Of a stretch of 64,000 nucleotides of DNA, positions 17,161-26,788 are shown one piece after another. Position numbers and translations under genes: made by a program. Source of the DNA: an uncultured Bacteroides sp. Its GTDB lineage: Bacteria > Bacteroidota > Bacteroidia > Bacteroidales > Bacteroidaceae. Under the pieces are notes generated by a model, which ran no database searches, had not been told where the DNA came from, and saw nothing but the letters and a program-made list of their open reading frames with translations. Within the stretch, counting starts at the first letter, position 1. Each line of letters starts with the position of its first letter. The stretch lies in the NCBI RefSeq assembly GCF_900547205.1, contig NZ_URFY01000010.1:1-64000 (forward strand), read 5' to 3'.

Positions 17161-20100
17161 TTCACTTTTAAAGATAGTGCACGTCTCCCTTTTCCCGTCA
17201 GGAGCTACTGATACAACCGAGATTTTATCAACATCCAATTCCTTCAAATCGGGAAATCTAAAAGACGGACTATGGGAAACTCTTACCAGACGATTGTCAC
17301 AATACACCTCGTATGCTACTGCTCCTTCGGCGCCTTTCACTAATACGGTGGCCGCTTTGGAGTCTATCGTAGCCGTTCCTCCGGCAATCGGCTGGGGATG
17401 CTTATAAAGCTGCAAGGTATTGTCAGTGATATATTCGGCAGCGTGTACAGGCGTTGACAGTTGCAGCGCTTCTATGCGTTGATTCAATAGTTCGATATGT
17501 TCTGTTCTGACAGCTATGGAATCTTTTCCGTAATAATCATCGTACACGCGTTCGGTAGGCGTCAGCCACCCCCATTTGCCAAAGAAAGGACGCAGGTCCA
17601 TATCGGCTGCCACACAACAGTTGTAGATAAACTCCAATTGCCATTCGCCGGAACTTAGTTGCTTCTCGTGCCCTGCCCGGATACTTGCTTCGTATACGTC
17701 TTTGTAGAAGTCGGCTTTTCCACAGACATCCATCACGTACAGGCGTAATTGCCAGAAGGGAATTACCAAGTCGAACCAGTCCGTAAGGTAAGCATAGGGC
17801 TTTTGCTGCACAAATGCGACATTCATTGCCCGCTCATAAGTATCATTATATGGGTCTTCCACAAATTCTTTCTGGTGCAGGCGCGAAGGATTTCCCCAAT
17901 GACGTTGTACCTCCATACTGAGAATATTGTTTGTAACTTCCGTCATAGCAGTCCAGCACAGAGCAGGACTAATTTGCAGAATATGTCCCAATTCGTGAGC
18001 AGGACCCCAGCATTCGGTTGTCTTTAAGGTATTTACATCCAACAGTCCACCTTGCATTCCTGTTGAGAAACCAATGTGATAGGGAGCGGCATAAAGCATT
18101 CCTTCTCTATAGCTGGTATGCATATAAAGCCTGTTCTTCGCCATTCGCCCGTATTTTCTGAATCCCTGAAACTCTTGTTCGTGAATGCACAGCGTATCGT
18201 AAGCCGCAAGTAACGCAAGAGGATTGGGGACATATTTACGATAATCCGATACTCGCAACGTGAAATGGACATAGGGGCTGACTATATCGAAGTATTTGTT
18301 GCCAGCCTTCGACAGCAATTCTTCCCATCGCGTGCTACCATCGGGATGTACATCACGAGTCGAATCAAAATAACCGTTTACATATCCTCCGGCAAAGTTG
18401 ACTTTGACGGGCTCTGCCGCTTCCGGAGTTTCCGACCTATATATAAGGTAGCACAATCCGGATTTTAATGGCTTTATCACATTCATACCTTTGTGAAGGG
18501 AGTAAGTCGGTCCACCGAAATCATCCAGATTTGGCATGGGGCTGAGATATTGAATAAGCAGTTGCAAACTATCGGGAACATTCTTGCCGTCTACGAATAC
18601 GATAAACGGTTCGCCTTCCCGAACGGCAATGCCCGTCGGATTATCCAGCATACTAAATGGACGTGTGCCATTCTGTTGTGCTTGTTTGTCTGGGTCCGGC
18701 CAAGCGCGATATTCCTGTATACGAAATTCATCATACTCTCCTTTCAGCAGATGCAGAGCCAGATTGCGGAAGAAGGGTTGTTTGATTCTTCTGATTTTCT
18801 TTTCTGTGATGCCTTTCTTTAAAGTGCTGCAAGAAGCATCGGTAAATACGTCCTTATAGTTGAACTCCACATCGGACTTCCGATAGAAGTTCATCTCCGC
18901 ACAACTGGCGAATCCACATCCGATTCCCGCTCCCGACTTTACGACGAAACGAACAGAGGTGACTCCCCGCATTGTTTTTGGGAAATCGACACGTGTCGCA
19001 GCGGACGGGGAATTGAAATCGTAGTTCATTACTAATTGATATTCTTTATTGCCAACGGTCTGCACAAAGATATCCGTTTCCTTAAACAAGCCATTTACTC
19101 CTCCGTCGGAGCGAGGTATGTATTCCAGATAATCAATATCTTCGGGTTGCGAGAAATTGTAGTCCAGCGTGATAGGGAAATATTCGGGTGTCGAGTTATC
19201 CCATTGTGAATGATAAATGGTGGAAGCGTTTCCGTCAAAGGAAAGCTCGATGCCTTCCCCAGGTTGAGAGGATGAAGCAACGCCTGATGCCACCTTTACG
19301 GGAGTATCGCATAAAGCTTCTACACCTTCGGGAGTAAATAGTGCGTGCTTGTACTGAAATACGGGAATCTCCGTATGGGCTTTTCCATCCATTGTAGAGA
19401 GTCGAATCGTATCTGCGCGTGCGGAATCGGCATTATTGGCTTGTATGGAAAAGACGTAATGTCTGCTATCGTCTGCCTGTTCGGTAGATTTCAGTTGTAT
19501 CCATTGAGGAAGATTGAAACGGACTTCTTCGGGAAGGCCTATCTGTAGGGATATCTCCGAATCTCCATCTCCCACTGTATATTCAGTCTGTGATACTGGT
19601 AGCGGATCGGGTAATTGTAGGATGGAATAAGAGAAAAGTTCTTTATCCAAATCTGAAGCTGTGAGTGTAAGCGATCTGCTTTCTCGACTTGTGTTAGGAG
19701 TAAGATATAGCATAATCGCTTCATCTCCATGACGCACAGCATAAGCCCAGCTCGCAGCTTCTTCATCAACAGTGGCCTTCCACGTGGGACTGGAATATGC
19801 GAAAGAAATCCATTGGGTCTGTTCCTTATCATTATAGGTGAAGTCATATCTCATCTGCATGATGAGTATTAGTTCCTCCTTCTCCGTAGAAAACATTCGC
19901 ATAATCTGATAGCGTGGCTCGTCGCTTCTGTTCGGCTGTAGGTTCAGCAAGATGCAAGTGGAGTCCTTTTTCTCCGCCGTCATCCAGTCGGAGGGATTTA
20001 CCAACTGCATATCCCAGGGTGCTTTACTGACATTGTCTATTGTCATTGGAATCTGACCGCCTCTCGAAGGTAGTCGCAGGGTATCTAATTGAAGTGCATC

Positions 20101-20166
20101 TTTTACTTGTGCAGATAGGCTCAGGCATAGCAGGCACATCAGGCAGAGGGTAAATAGTTTTTTCAT
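17158..20166 (-). CDS. M60-like (enhancin family) peptidase with BACON-like and F5/8C-like domains
   Basis: 1002 aa, exported (signal peptide ending at LSLSAQ). BACON-like beta-sandwich modules occupy about residues 25-275, e.g. LPSRGGQIPMTIDN. An F5/8-type-C-like carbohydrate-binding region follows (about 285-430). The M60 peptidase core is about 510-850, with gluzincin motif HELGH (His724-His728) and a downstream glutamate in TAMTEVTN (Glu743). Related Bacteroides M60 proteins cleave mucin-type O-glycoproteins, so a mucinase role is expected but the glycan specificity is unknown. It has its own promoter and is not obviously in an operon. Its 3' end overlaps the last unit of the repeat element. 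Confidence 0.9.
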   Translation of the reverse strand: MKKLFTLCLMCLLCLSLSAQVKDALQLDTLRLPSRGGQIPMTIDNVSKAPWDMQLVNPSDWMTAEKKDSTCILLNLQPNRSDEPRYQIMRMFSTEKEELILIMQMRYDFTYNDKEQTQWISFAYSSPTWKATVDEEAASWAYAVRHGDEAIMLYLTPNTSRESRSLTLTASDLDKELFSYSILQLPDPLPVSQTEYTVGDGDSEISLQIGLPEEVRFNLPQWIQLKSTEQADDSRHYVFSIQANNADSARADTIRLSTMDGKAHTEIPVFQYKHALFTPEGVEALCDTPVKVASGVASSSQPGEGIELSFDGNASTIYHSQWDNSTPEYFPITLDYNFSQPEDIDYLEYIPRSDGGVNGLFKETDIFVQTVGNKEYQLVMNYDFNSPSAATRVDFPKTMRGVTSVRFVVKSGAGIGCGFASCAEMNFYRKSDVEFNYKDVFTDASCSTLKKGITEKKIRRIKQPFFRNLALHLLKGEYDEFRIQEYRAWPDPDKQAQQNGTRPFSMLDNPTGIAVREGEPFIVFVDGKNVPDSLQLLIQYLSPMPNLDDFGGPTYSLHKGMNVIKPLKSGLCYLIYRSETPEAAEPVKVNFAGGYVNGYFDSTRDVHPDGSTRWEELLSKAGNKYFDIVSPYVHFTLRVSDYRKYVPNPLALLAAYDTLCIHEQEFQGFRKYGRMAKNRLYMHTSYREGMLYAAPYHIGFSTGMQGGLLDVNTLKTTECWGPAHELGHILQISPALCWTAMTEVTNNILSMEVQRHWGNPSRLHQKEFVEDPYNDTYERAMNVAFVQQKPYAYLTDWFDLVIPFWQLRLYVMDVCGKADFYKDVYEASIRAGHEKQLSSGEWQLEFIYNCCVAADMDLRPFFGKWGWLTPTERVYDDYYGKDSIAVRTEHIELLNQRIEALQLSTPVHAAEYITDNTLQLYKHPQPIAGGTATIDSKAATVLVKGAEGAVAYEVYCDNRLVRVSHSPSFRFPDLKELDVDKISVVSVAPDGKRETCTIFKSE

Positions 20167-20203
20167 ACCTAGACTTATTAGCTAATATCATGTTTTACTG
20201 TGG

Positions 20204-20233
20204 CAAAAGTAATCATTATTCTTATTTGAACAA
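20204..20233 (-). promoter_or_regulatory. Promoter of the M60 peptidase gene
   Basis: Minus strand: TTG (complement of 20231-20233), 19 bp, TACTTTTG (complement of 20204-20211), 37 bp before the start codon. Confidence 0.65.
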
Positions 20234-20238
20234 TAAAA

Positions 20239-20269
20239 AGGTGCGCCTAATTTCACTCAGGCACACCTT
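20239..20269 (-). terminator. Terminator of the RND efflux operon
   Basis: 11-bp inverted repeat with one mismatch (20239-20249 and 20259-20269), followed on the minus strand by a T run, directly after the tetR-type gene. Confidence 0.8.
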
Positions 20270-20275
20270 CTTCTT

Positions 20276-20884
20276 TCAAACACAAACAGTTAATTTATCA
20301 GGTTCGAGATGCTCATCTATATAACGAATACCCTCTACCCGGAAAAGCCCACGCAACAGTACATAGTTCATCGTTCGTTGCACGATATACGGAGTGCCTT
20401 GCAGACAGCTTTGATAGATTACTTCCTGCAAATCTGCGGCGAAGCGATCCGGATCTATGTCCGGAAGGAGGAAGCCTCCTATTTTACAGTGCGTCAGTAC
20501 GTCGATGAACTGTTGTAGCCAGAAAGCTTCTTCCCGTTGGAAGGAAGAGCGGTATTCTTCGTCATTGGCAATGTCCTGAAGCAACGTTCTTCCTAATGTT
20601 TGGAGCAGGGTGAGATATCCGTTCACAGTAGTGAAAAGCAGTTGCATACACGAGCTATCCATCCGTATCTGCTTCTGCTGTATATGACTCCTGATTTCAT
20701 TGGCGAAATCGGAAAGGCAGATACGGAACAGGCAGGACTTGCTGGGGAAGAGTTTGTAAAGCGTCCGCTTCGACATTTTCATTCCCCGGGCTATATCGTC
20801 CATCGTAAGTCCGCTGGCACCGTGCAGAAACATTTCACGTTTGGTATAGACAAGTATCTGTTCCCTAAGAGTTTCAGGATTCAT
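20276..20884 (-). CDS. TetR-family transcription regulator
   Basis: 202 aa from the ATG at 20884. A GTG 27 bp further upstream would overlap the preceding gene and is less likely. The N-terminal HTH is LTMDDIARGMKMSKRTLYKLF with the typical KSCLF after it. The C-terminal domain (about 60-200) is the variable ligand-binding part. It is the last gene of the MFP-RND-OMF-TetR operon, 10 bp after the outer-membrane factor. A repressor encoded at the end of the operon it controls would give feedback; the inducer is unknown. Confidence 0.9.
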   Translation of the reverse strand: MNPETLREQILVYTKREMFLHGASGLTMDDIARGMKMSKRTLYKLFPSKSCLFRICLSDFANEIRSHIQQKQIRMDSSCMQLLFTTVNGYLTLLQTLGRTLLQDIANDEEYRSSFQREEAFWLQQFIDVLTHCKIGGFLLPDIDPDRFAADLQEVIYQSCLQGTPYIVQRTMNYVLLRGLFRVEGIRYIDEHLEPDKLTVCV

Positions 20885-20894
20885 ACATACCTCC

Positions 20895-22259
20895 CTACAT
20901 CCTGCCGCCACCCAAAGCCTGATAGAGCGTTATCATACCTTGAATTTCAGTAAAGCGATTGGCTACTTGAGACAGTTTGGCGTTCAACAATGTCTGTTGG
21001 GCGGTCAGTACTTCCAAGTAAGTAGTGTCACCGTGTTTCATCAACAGGCTGGTACTTCTTGCAGCCGTTTCCAAAGATACGATTTGCTTATCGTAGTAGG
21101 CAGACTTCTCACGAGCAGTCTGATATTGAACCAATGCTTCATTCACTTCTACACCTGCATTCAGCAACGTTTGTTCGAAGCTGAGACGGGCTTCTTCCTG
21201 CTGGGCTTTCGCTATTTTCAGTTGTGCCACATTCAGTCCTTTATTAAATAAAGGTTGAGTGAGGGATGCTACGGCAGAAGCAACAAACTTGGCAGGGTTG
21301 ATAATCATGCTTCCGGCACTGTTTGTCCATCCTGCGCTACCGCTCAAGGTGATAGAAGGATAGAAGGCGGCACGCGCAGCGTTCGTTGTATAGAAAGCCT
21401 GCGCAAGAGAATACTCTGCGCTACGCACATCGGGGCGATTGGAGAGTATCTGCAAAGGAACACCTACGGAGAAGTTCTCCGGCAGTTGCTGGGCGGCGAG
21501 TTTTCCGCGCTGTATCGGATGCGGAGTCTCGGCAAGAAGCAGAGCCAGTGAGTTTTCGGTCTGATTGATTTGTTCTTTCAGGTCGAGCACTGTAGTGCAT
21601 ATACTATAATAGGTAGCTTCCGTCTGTGCCAGTCCGGCTTCGTTCATCATACCGGCTTTCTTCATTGCACGGGCGGTTTTCACGCTTTCCTTCCAAGCGG
21701 CTTCGGTAGCAACAGCTATCTCGTATTGAGAATCGAGCATCAGCAGTGTGTAGTAGGTATTCGCCATAGTAGCCACCAACTGTGTTTTAACGGCTTGTTC
21801 GTATTCCTTGCTCTGTTCGTAAGCGGCTTTCGCACGACGTTTGGCAGTCGTTACCTTTCCGAAGATATCCAGCTCCCACGATGCGGTGACAGGCAGCGAA
21901 TAGGTCTGCGTTGCCTTGCTGCGGTCAAAGCTGCTCACTGCTCCTTCGGGTGCAAGAAACAGGGAAGGCAGATAAGAAAGCTTGGATGTCAACAAAGAGG
22001 CTTCCGCTTCTTTCACACGCAGATGTGCAGTCTGCATATCGGTGTTGCGCACCAAAGCCGAGTCAATCAGGACTTGGAGGTGCGAGTCGGTAAAGACTTC
22101 CTTCCACGAAAGATTACCAAAGTTTGCCGTATCGGCGGCAGCGACTGACTCGCTGCCATAAAGTCCTTCGGGGACTTCCGATACCGGTTTGTATTTATTG
22201 TAGATTCCGCAACTGCTCAATACTAGCGTTGCTGCGGATAGTAGTATTATTTTCTTCAT
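20895..22259 (-). CDS. Outer-membrane efflux lipoprotein (TolC/NodT type)
   Basis: 454 aa with lipobox LVLSSC. Two outer-membrane efflux protein repeats of long helices are visible (e.g. LRVKEAEASLLTSKLSYLPS and LKIAKAQQEEARLSFEQTLLNAGVEV). The NodT-type LSNRPDVRSAEYSLAQA is present. It forms the outer-membrane channel of the tripartite pump encoded by the two preceding genes and starts 14 bp after the RND permease stop. Confidence 0.95.
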   Translation of the reverse strand: MKKIILLSAATLVLSSCGIYNKYKPVSEVPEGLYGSESVAAADTANFGNLSWKEVFTDSHLQVLIDSALVRNTDMQTAHLRVKEAEASLLTSKLSYLPSLFLAPEGAVSSFDRSKATQTYSLPVTASWELDIFGKVTTAKRRAKAAYEQSKEYEQAVKTQLVATMANTYYTLLMLDSQYEIAVATEAAWKESVKTARAMKKAGMMNEAGLAQTEATYYSICTTVLDLKEQINQTENSLALLLAETPHPIQRGKLAAQQLPENFSVGVPLQILSNRPDVRSAEYSLAQAFYTTNAARAAFYPSITLSGSAGWTNSAGSMIINPAKFVASAVASLTQPLFNKGLNVAQLKIAKAQQEEARLSFEQTLLNAGVEVNEALVQYQTAREKSAYYDKQIVSLETAARSTSLLMKHGDTTYLEVLTAQQTLLNAKLSQVANRFTEIQGMITLYQALGGGRM

Positions 22260-22273
22260 TACTTCGTATTTTA

Positions 22274-25200
22274 TTATTTCCCAGCTTTCGCCTTTTCTTC
22301 CTCACTGATTTTCTTCTCCTCTTCAATCTGCCAGTCAAGGCTACGTTCCGCCTGCACAGGACGCAAACGTTCCTGCAACCATTGGAAAGCGATGAACAAA
22401 GAAGGAACAATGAACAGCAAAGCCAACGTACCTACAGCCATACCACCGACTGTACCCGTACCCAACGAACGGTTACCATTCGCTCCTACTCCACTGGACA
22501 TCATCAACGGGAACAGACCGAAAATCATCGTCAACGCTGTCATCAGGATAGGACGCAAACGAGCTTTGGCAGCACTTACCGCAGAAGCAATCAGTCCCAT
22601 GCCCGCTTTACGGCGTTCGGCAGCATATTCCGTCAACAGAATGGCAGTCTTAGCCAACAGACCAATCAACATAATCAAACCCGTCTGCAGGTAGATATTA
22701 TTCTCCAGTCCGAACATCCAAGCGAAAAGGAAACTTCCCATCAATCCGCAAGGCACACTCAGTAGAACGGCGAACGGAATGATAAAGCTCTCGTAGAGCG
22801 CACTCAGGATAAGGTAAATCATCAGGAAGCAGATACCGAAAATGATAACGGTCGTACCGCTCTGCTGATTTTCTTCACGGGTGATACCTCCGTAATCGTA
22901 ACCATATCCTTTCGGAAGAGCTATTTCGGCAGTTTCCTGCACAGCCTTGATGGCGTCTCCCGTACTATATCCCTCTGCCGGCATGGCATTCACAGCAATG
23001 GAGTTGTACATATTGAAGCGGCTCAGCGACTCTGCACCATAGGTACGCGTCAGCGTCACGAACTGACTCAGCGGAGCCATTTCACCGTTCGACATACGCA
23101 CGAAGGCATTGTTTAATGATGTTTCATCCAGACGATATTTCGGGTCGGCCTGAATCATCACACGATATACTTTCGAGAAGCGGTTGAAGTTGGATACATA
23201 CTGTCCGCCGTAATAAGCGGAAAGGGTACTCAATACTGCATCGGGGGTGATACCGGCACGTTTACATTTGGCAGCATCCACCTCTACCTTCCACTGCGGA
23301 TAACGCACATCGAAAGAAGAATACGCCATCGCAATCTCGGGACGCTGGTTCAATGCTCCCAGATATTGCTGGGTAGTGGCAAAGAACGTATTAATATCAC
23401 CGCCCATCTTATCCTGCATATGAAGTTCCAACGAATTACCCATACCATATCCCGGAATCATACCCGGAGAGATGGCAAACACACTGGCATCCTTAATATC
23501 TGCCGTACGACCATATACCTGACCGATGACCGCCTGTACATTATCTTCCGCCTCCGGACGTTCATCCCAAGGCTTCAGCTTCAGAATCAGCATACCGAAG
23601 GAACTTCCCTGTCCGGCAAGCAATCCGTAACCTGCCACCTTCTGCACGTGTTTCACCTGCGGAATAACCATCAGACGCTCTTCTATCCGTTCCATCACTT
23701 CATTCGTCGTTTTCAACGAGCTACCTGCCGCCGTACTTACATTGACAAATATCACACCTTGGTCTTCATCAGGAACCAAACTGGTCTTAGTATTATTCAT
23801 CAGGAAAACGAGTAATACGATGGAGCAAGCCAGCAACGACCATGTCAGCCATCTGTGTTTGATAAACACCAACACGATGTTCTTATATTTATCCACAACT
23901 ACATCGAAGGCAGAATTGAAAGCCTTACGGAAGCGTGCTGCAAAGTTGTCTTTCTGCGTGCCGTCTTCATTAATATATGGTTTCAGCAACAGGGCGCACA
24001 AAGCAGGACTCAACGTTAATGCATTGACAGCGGAGATACCCACGGCAACTGCCATCGTCAGACCGAACTGAGTATAGAATGTTCCTGAAGTTCCACTCAT
24101 AAACGATACCGGAATAAACACCGCCATAAACACCAGTGAAGAGGTGATGACAGCATTACTGATACCTTTCATAGCGTCGATACTTGCCATATAAGAGGAC
24201 TTGTATCCTACGTCGAACCTCGCCTGCACGGCCTCAACGACGACAATGGCATCATCCACCACCGTACCAATCACCAATACGAGTGCAAACAGCGTAATCA
24301 AGTTAAGACTGAATCCGGCTATCGCCATGAAAGCAAACGTACCAATCAGTGATACGACAATTCCCACCAGAGGAATCAACGTAGAGCGGAAGTCCTGCAA
24401 GAAGATATAAACCACGATGATAACCAAAAGAATGGCTTCGAGCAACGTCTTGACTACCTCATGGATAGAAGCGAACAGGAAGTCGTTCGAGCTCATCATC
24501 TGTTCCAGTTCCACGCCTTTCGGAAGGTCTTTGCGGGCTTCTTCAAGGAGTTTATCAATGTTCTCGTTTACTTCGGTCGCATTGGAACCTGCCGTTTGGA
24601 AAACCATACAAGAGACACCCGGATGACCATCCGTACCACCATTATAGGCGTAACTATCCTGTCCGAGTTCGATATCGGCTATGTCTTTCAGTTTCAGCAC
24701 TTCGCCATCGTCCGTAGAACGGATAACGATGTCCCCGAATTCTTCAGGAGTGATAAGGCGACCCGTATACTTCATTGTATACTGGTAAGTTTCGTCAGAG
24801 TTCTCACCAAAAGAACCGGTAGCCGATTCGATATTCTGTTCAGCAAGCACTGCTGTCACGTCCGTTGGAATGAGTTTATATTGAGCCATTACATCCGGCT
24901 TCATCCACACACGCATACTGTAGTCACCACCCATAATCATCATATCGCCCACACCGGTGATACGGAGAATCTGCGGTTTGAGGTTGATGCTGATATAATT
25001 GGAAAGGAAGTTTTCATCATACGTATCGTCCGGGCTGTAGAGTGAAAACATCTGCAAGATACTGGTCTGACGCTTGGAAGTGGTGACACCGACTTGAGTT
25101 ACTTCCGCCGGAAGCTGTCCCGTAGCTCTCGACACACGGTTCTGTACGTTGACAGCTGCCATATCGGGGTCGGTTCCTTGTTTAAAGTAAACGGTGATGC

Positions 25201-25468
25201 TTACCGTTCCGGCATTGGTAGCGCTTGAAGTCATGTAAGTCATGTCCTCCACACCATTGATGGCTTCTTCCAGAGGGGCGATTACACTCTTCTGCAAGGT
25301 TTCGGCACTGGCACCATAGTAGGTGGTGCTCACCTGGATGGTAGGCGGAGCAATATCCGGGTACTGCTCAACGGGCAGACTGAACAGCCCGATGATACCC
25401 ACTACGACAATCGAAATAGAAATGACTGCCGATAATACGGGGCGTTCAATAAATGTTCTTAAATTCAT
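22274..25468 (-). CDS. RND multidrug efflux permease (HAE1 / AcrB-like)
   Basis: 1064 aa inner-membrane proton antiporter. It begins with the typical FIERPVLSAVISISIVVVG TM1 and SLPVEQYPDIAPPTIQV. TM4 contains the conserved VLVIGTVVDDAIVVVEAV with the paired aspartates of the proton relay. Twelve TM segments and two large periplasmic loops fit the family. With MFP and OMF it would export hydrophobic and amphiphilic compounds such as bile acids, dyes or antibiotics; the true substrates are unknown. It overlaps nothing but is spaced only 3 bp from the MFP gene. Confidence 0.97.
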   Translation of the reverse strand: MNLRTFIERPVLSAVISISIVVVGIIGLFSLPVEQYPDIAPPTIQVSTTYYGASAETLQKSVIAPLEEAINGVEDMTYMTSSATNAGTVSITVYFKQGTDPDMAAVNVQNRVSRATGQLPAEVTQVGVTTSKRQTSILQMFSLYSPDDTYDENFLSNYISINLKPQILRITGVGDMMIMGGDYSMRVWMKPDVMAQYKLIPTDVTAVLAEQNIESATGSFGENSDETYQYTMKYTGRLITPEEFGDIVIRSTDDGEVLKLKDIADIELGQDSYAYNGGTDGHPGVSCMVFQTAGSNATEVNENIDKLLEEARKDLPKGVELEQMMSSNDFLFASIHEVVKTLLEAILLVIIVVYIFLQDFRSTLIPLVGIVVSLIGTFAFMAIAGFSLNLITLFALVLVIGTVVDDAIVVVEAVQARFDVGYKSSYMASIDAMKGISNAVITSSLVFMAVFIPVSFMSGTSGTFYTQFGLTMAVAVGISAVNALTLSPALCALLLKPYINEDGTQKDNFAARFRKAFNSAFDVVVDKYKNIVLVFIKHRWLTWSLLACSIVLLVFLMNNTKTSLVPDEDQGVIFVNVSTAAGSSLKTTNEVMERIEERLMVIPQVKHVQKVAGYGLLAGQGSSFGMLILKLKPWDERPEAEDNVQAVIGQVYGRTADIKDASVFAISPGMIPGYGMGNSLELHMQDKMGGDINTFFATTQQYLGALNQRPEIAMAYSSFDVRYPQWKVEVDAAKCKRAGITPDAVLSTLSAYYGGQYVSNFNRFSKVYRVMIQADPKYRLDETSLNNAFVRMSNGEMAPLSQFVTLTRTYGAESLSRFNMYNSIAVNAMPAEGYSTGDAIKAVQETAEIALPKGYGYDYGGITREENQQSGTTVIIFGICFLMIYLILSALYESFIIPFAVLLSVPCGLMGSFLFAWMFGLENNIYLQTGLIMLIGLLAKTAILLTEYAAERRKAGMGLIASAVSAAKARLRPILMTALTMIFGLFPLMMSSGVGANGNRSLGTGTVGGMAVGTLALLFIVPSLFIAFQWLQERLRPVQAERSLDWQIEEEKKISEEEKAKAGK

Positions 25469-25471
25469 GGG

Positions 25472-26632
25472 TTATCCCTCCTTTGTTTGATTTTCAGTTG
25501 TTGACGGAGCATTTGCCTGTACCTTTTTTACTGTTACCGGTGCACCCTCGCGAAGCAAACCTACACCTTCGGATACAATCACATCGCCCGCAGCTAGTCC
25601 CTCATCAACTATAAATTCTTTGCCGCCATCAACACGGGTCACCTGTATCTGGCTCGATTGTGCTTTGCCGTCCACTACCTTATATACATATCTCTTATCC
25701 TGAATCTCGAACGTAGCCGTTTGAGGGATAACCAAAGCTCCCGTTTTCTGTACCGGAATAATCACATTTCCCGCACCGCCGCTATGCAGCAAGCCTTCCT
25801 TATTAGGGAATACGGCACGCAGGCTGACTGTACCCGTAGAACGGTCGATTACGCCACTGATAGATTCAATCTGTCCTTGTTGAGGATAAGAAGATTTATC
25901 GTTCAACTGCAAGTCTATGGCAGGCATACTTTTCAAAGCCTCCTCTTTAGAGCCGTATTGGCGAATCAGTCCCAGCAATTGGTTTTCCGTCATGGAAAAG
26001 TAAACGTACATATCGGAGTTGTCCGAAACGGTAGTCAGCGGTTGGGCAAGGTTGGAGCTTACCAATGCGCCGACGCGATAAGGCAATGTGCCCACCACTC
26101 CGTCAGCCGGGCTTTTCACTACGGTGTAAGATAGATTGTTGCGCGCATTTATCTCTTGCGCTTTGGCCTGTGCCAGTTGTGCTTTGGCTGCCAGGAGAGA
26201 GTTCTTTGCCGTACTCAAGTCGAATGAGGAAACTACATTTTCTTTGTACAACTCCTGCTTACTATCGTAAGTCAACTGTGCTGTAGCGAGAGATGCGTTA
26301 GCCGATTCAACGTTCGCTACTGCCGTCTGCAATGCTGCATCGTATGGGACTTGGTCGATGATAAACAACGTCTGTCCGTTCTTCACTCGCTGACCTTCGG
26401 TGACGCATACCTTTGTCAGCGTACCGCCTACTTGCGGATAAATGTCAATATCCTGACGTCCGCGGATTGTCGCCGAATACGTGCTTGATATCATCCGGTC
26501 TGCCGGAGAAAGAGTCATTACTTCATATCCTGTTTCCATTTGTGCCGGTGGAGCTTGCTTGCATCCCGTTGCGGCGACCAGACAGCAGAGCATCAATACA
26601 CCCTGCTTCACTTTACTTACCTTTTTACTCAT
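25472..26632 (-). CDS. RND efflux membrane fusion protein (AcrA-like lipoprotein)
   Basis: 386 aa with a lipobox (CLVAATGC). The biotinyl/lipoyl-like part is split around a helical hairpin: RQDIDIYPQVGGTLTKVCVT before it and SYTVVKSPADGVVGTLPYRV after it. A beta-barrel and membrane-proximal domain follow. It bridges the RND permease and the outer-membrane channel. First gene of the four-gene efflux operon, divergent from the AraC-type regulator. Confidence 0.96.
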   Translation of the reverse strand: MSKKVSKVKQGVLMLCCLVAATGCKQAPPAQMETGYEVMTLSPADRMISSTYSATIRGRQDIDIYPQVGGTLTKVCVTEGQRVKNGQTLFIIDQVPYDAALQTAVANVESANASLATAQLTYDSKQELYKENVVSSFDLSTAKNSLLAAKAQLAQAKAQEINARNNLSYTVVKSPADGVVGTLPYRVGALVSSNLAQPLTTVSDNSDMYVYFSMTENQLLGLIRQYGSKEEALKSMPAIDLQLNDKSSYPQQGQIESISGVIDRSTGTVSLRAVFPNKEGLLHSGGAGNVIIPVQKTGALVIPQTATFEIQDKRYVYKVVDGKAQSSQIQVTRVDGGKEFIVDEGLAAGDVIVSEGVGLLREGAPVTVKKVQANAPSTTENQTKEG

Positions 26633-26663
26633 TGTGTTACCTATTAATATTTTTTTGTCGCGG

Positions 26664-26731
26664 CAAAGGTAGGCTGTTTTAGCGATAGGAAACTATTCAT
26701 TGTGTTCCGGGTTTTGTTCATTTTCGGAACA
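26664..26731 (-). promoter_or_regulatory. Efflux operon promoter region with a dyad
   Basis: A -7 box TACCTTTG on the minus strand (complement of 26664-26671) lies 31 bp before the MFP start. About 30 bp further upstream is an inverted repeat TGTTCCG / CGGAACA (26703-26709 and 26725-26731), a candidate operator for the TetR or the divergent AraC-type regulator. Confidence 0.5.
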
Positions 26732-26788
26732 ACTTGCACGATATATAGCAAAAATATCCTACTTTTACGCCCAAAATAAGAACAGTAT

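Noticed and set aside
20885..20911. GTG start extending the TetR protein by nine residues
   Set aside because: It would overlap the preceding gene and adds residues before the conserved HTH; the ATG at 20884 fits better.
21570..22148. Long plus-strand open frame opposite the outer-membrane efflux gene
   Set aside because: It is antisense to a clear conserved protein, has no signal or family pattern, and follows from codon bias.
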